Assembly (NCBI RefSeq): GCF_002368395.1
Contig: NZ_AP018254.1
Coordinates: 4,216,001 to 4,280,000, forward strand
From: Calothrix sp. NIES-3974
GTDB taxonomy: Bacteria > Cyanobacteriota > Cyanobacteriia > Cyanobacteriales > Nostocaceae
DNA length: 64,000 bases
Direction of reading: 5' to 3'
Below, piece after piece: positions 63,750 through 64,000 of this stretch (the first letter of the stretch is position 1; every line of letters begins with the position of its first letter). The notes under the pieces are model-generated. The model had not been told where the DNA came from and did no database searches. It saw nothing but the letters and a program-made list of their open reading frames with translations. The translations under genes and the position numbers were made by a program.

Positions 63750-64000
63750 TCCCCAATTCTTTTAAATTTGTCAGGGTCAGGGAGTAGTGAGTAGAAAGCG
63801 GGGAGTAGGGGTATTTTAGTTCCAGAAAGTGCAAATAAATTAAGTACATAGAAGCTCAAAAACCTTAGCTCGACTTTATCCATTTTTAAAAAACCTAAAA
63901 CCCGACGCTGAAACCATTGCAAGATAGTTGTTGTAGTTTTTGGACTTGAGTGCAAATCTGTGACATGGAAAAAATCTTTGCCAAAAAACCAGGATTTTTG

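Noticed and set aside
63746-63955. 69-codon minus-strand frame at the right edge
   Set aside because: Basic, low-quality composition in repeat-containing spacer DNA; no credible start signals.

Overview
The window looks like the chromosome of a filamentous, probably heterocyst-type (Nostocales) cyanobacterium. The evidence is the very frequent HIP1 octamer GCGATCGC, the CCAAAAT heptamer tandem repeats between genes, and cyanobacterial genes such as ndhD, the DUF3285-ybeY-dgkA neighbourhood, KGK-domain, DUF4351/Rpn-family, CHAT/TPR and VMAP-type HTH proteins. Genes are spread out, with many 0.3-1.4 kb spacers rich in small repeats. No rRNA, tRNA or CRISPR array was found by eye.

Layout. 1-3.4 kb: minus-strand surface-polysaccharide genes (flippase cut by the window edge, SAM methyltransferase, WecG/TagA-type glycosyltransferase). 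4.8-7.9 kb: HAD hydrolase, NurA-type nuclease and a second methyltransferase, the last two as a pair. 7.9-10.4 kb: an Rpn/DUF4351-type gene split by a 1.67 kb group II intron whose reverse transcriptase ORF carries a large internal deletion. 10.6-14.2 kb: divergent outer-membrane TpsB-type transporter and HlyD-type adaptor. 14.3-16.4 kb: a MITE-like repeat, ybaB, and an IS605-type element with an intact-looking tnpB and a tnpA stump. 16.6-19.9 kb: HNH, KGK and a large dynamin-like GTPase on one strand. 20.2-20.7 kb: a dead DUF4351 gene split by a 222-bp element with a perfect 10-bp target duplication. 21-30.6 kb: LD-carboxypeptidase, TPR-glycosyltransferase, FtsH, M50 site-2 protease, glyS. 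30.9-36 kb: DUF2141, three small genes for exported or anchored proteins, a short VMAP-HTH protein and a Pro-rich membrane protein. 37-42 kb: dnaG and alaS. 43.4-49 kb: a diguanylate cyclase with degenerate receiver, an M41-like peptidase without AAA domain, a hairpin array and a TPR-CHAT protein. 49-58.4 kb: beta-CASP hydrolase, a 40-aa membrane protein, a Tat-exported MBL protein overlapping a TrpG/PabA amidotransferase, dgkA, ybeY, DUF3285, a PG-binding-fold protein between two look-alike terminators, ndhD and an SRPBCC protein. 58.8-63.7 kb: a DMFase-beta-like exported protein, an NFACT/RqcH-type protein and a second PG-binding protein.

Housekeeping functions are mixed with envelope genes (polysaccharide export, secretion, peptidoglycan turnover, membrane proteases). 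The accessory content is mostly mobile: one group II intron, one IS605-type element, one 222-bp MITE, a family of about 90-bp TTATACC-ended elements (five copies) and a 93-bp repeat (two copies). The least explained parts are the dynamin/KGK/HNH cluster, the minus-strand trio at 31.5-33.1 kb, the truncated VMAP-HTH protein and the two non-autonomous element families.
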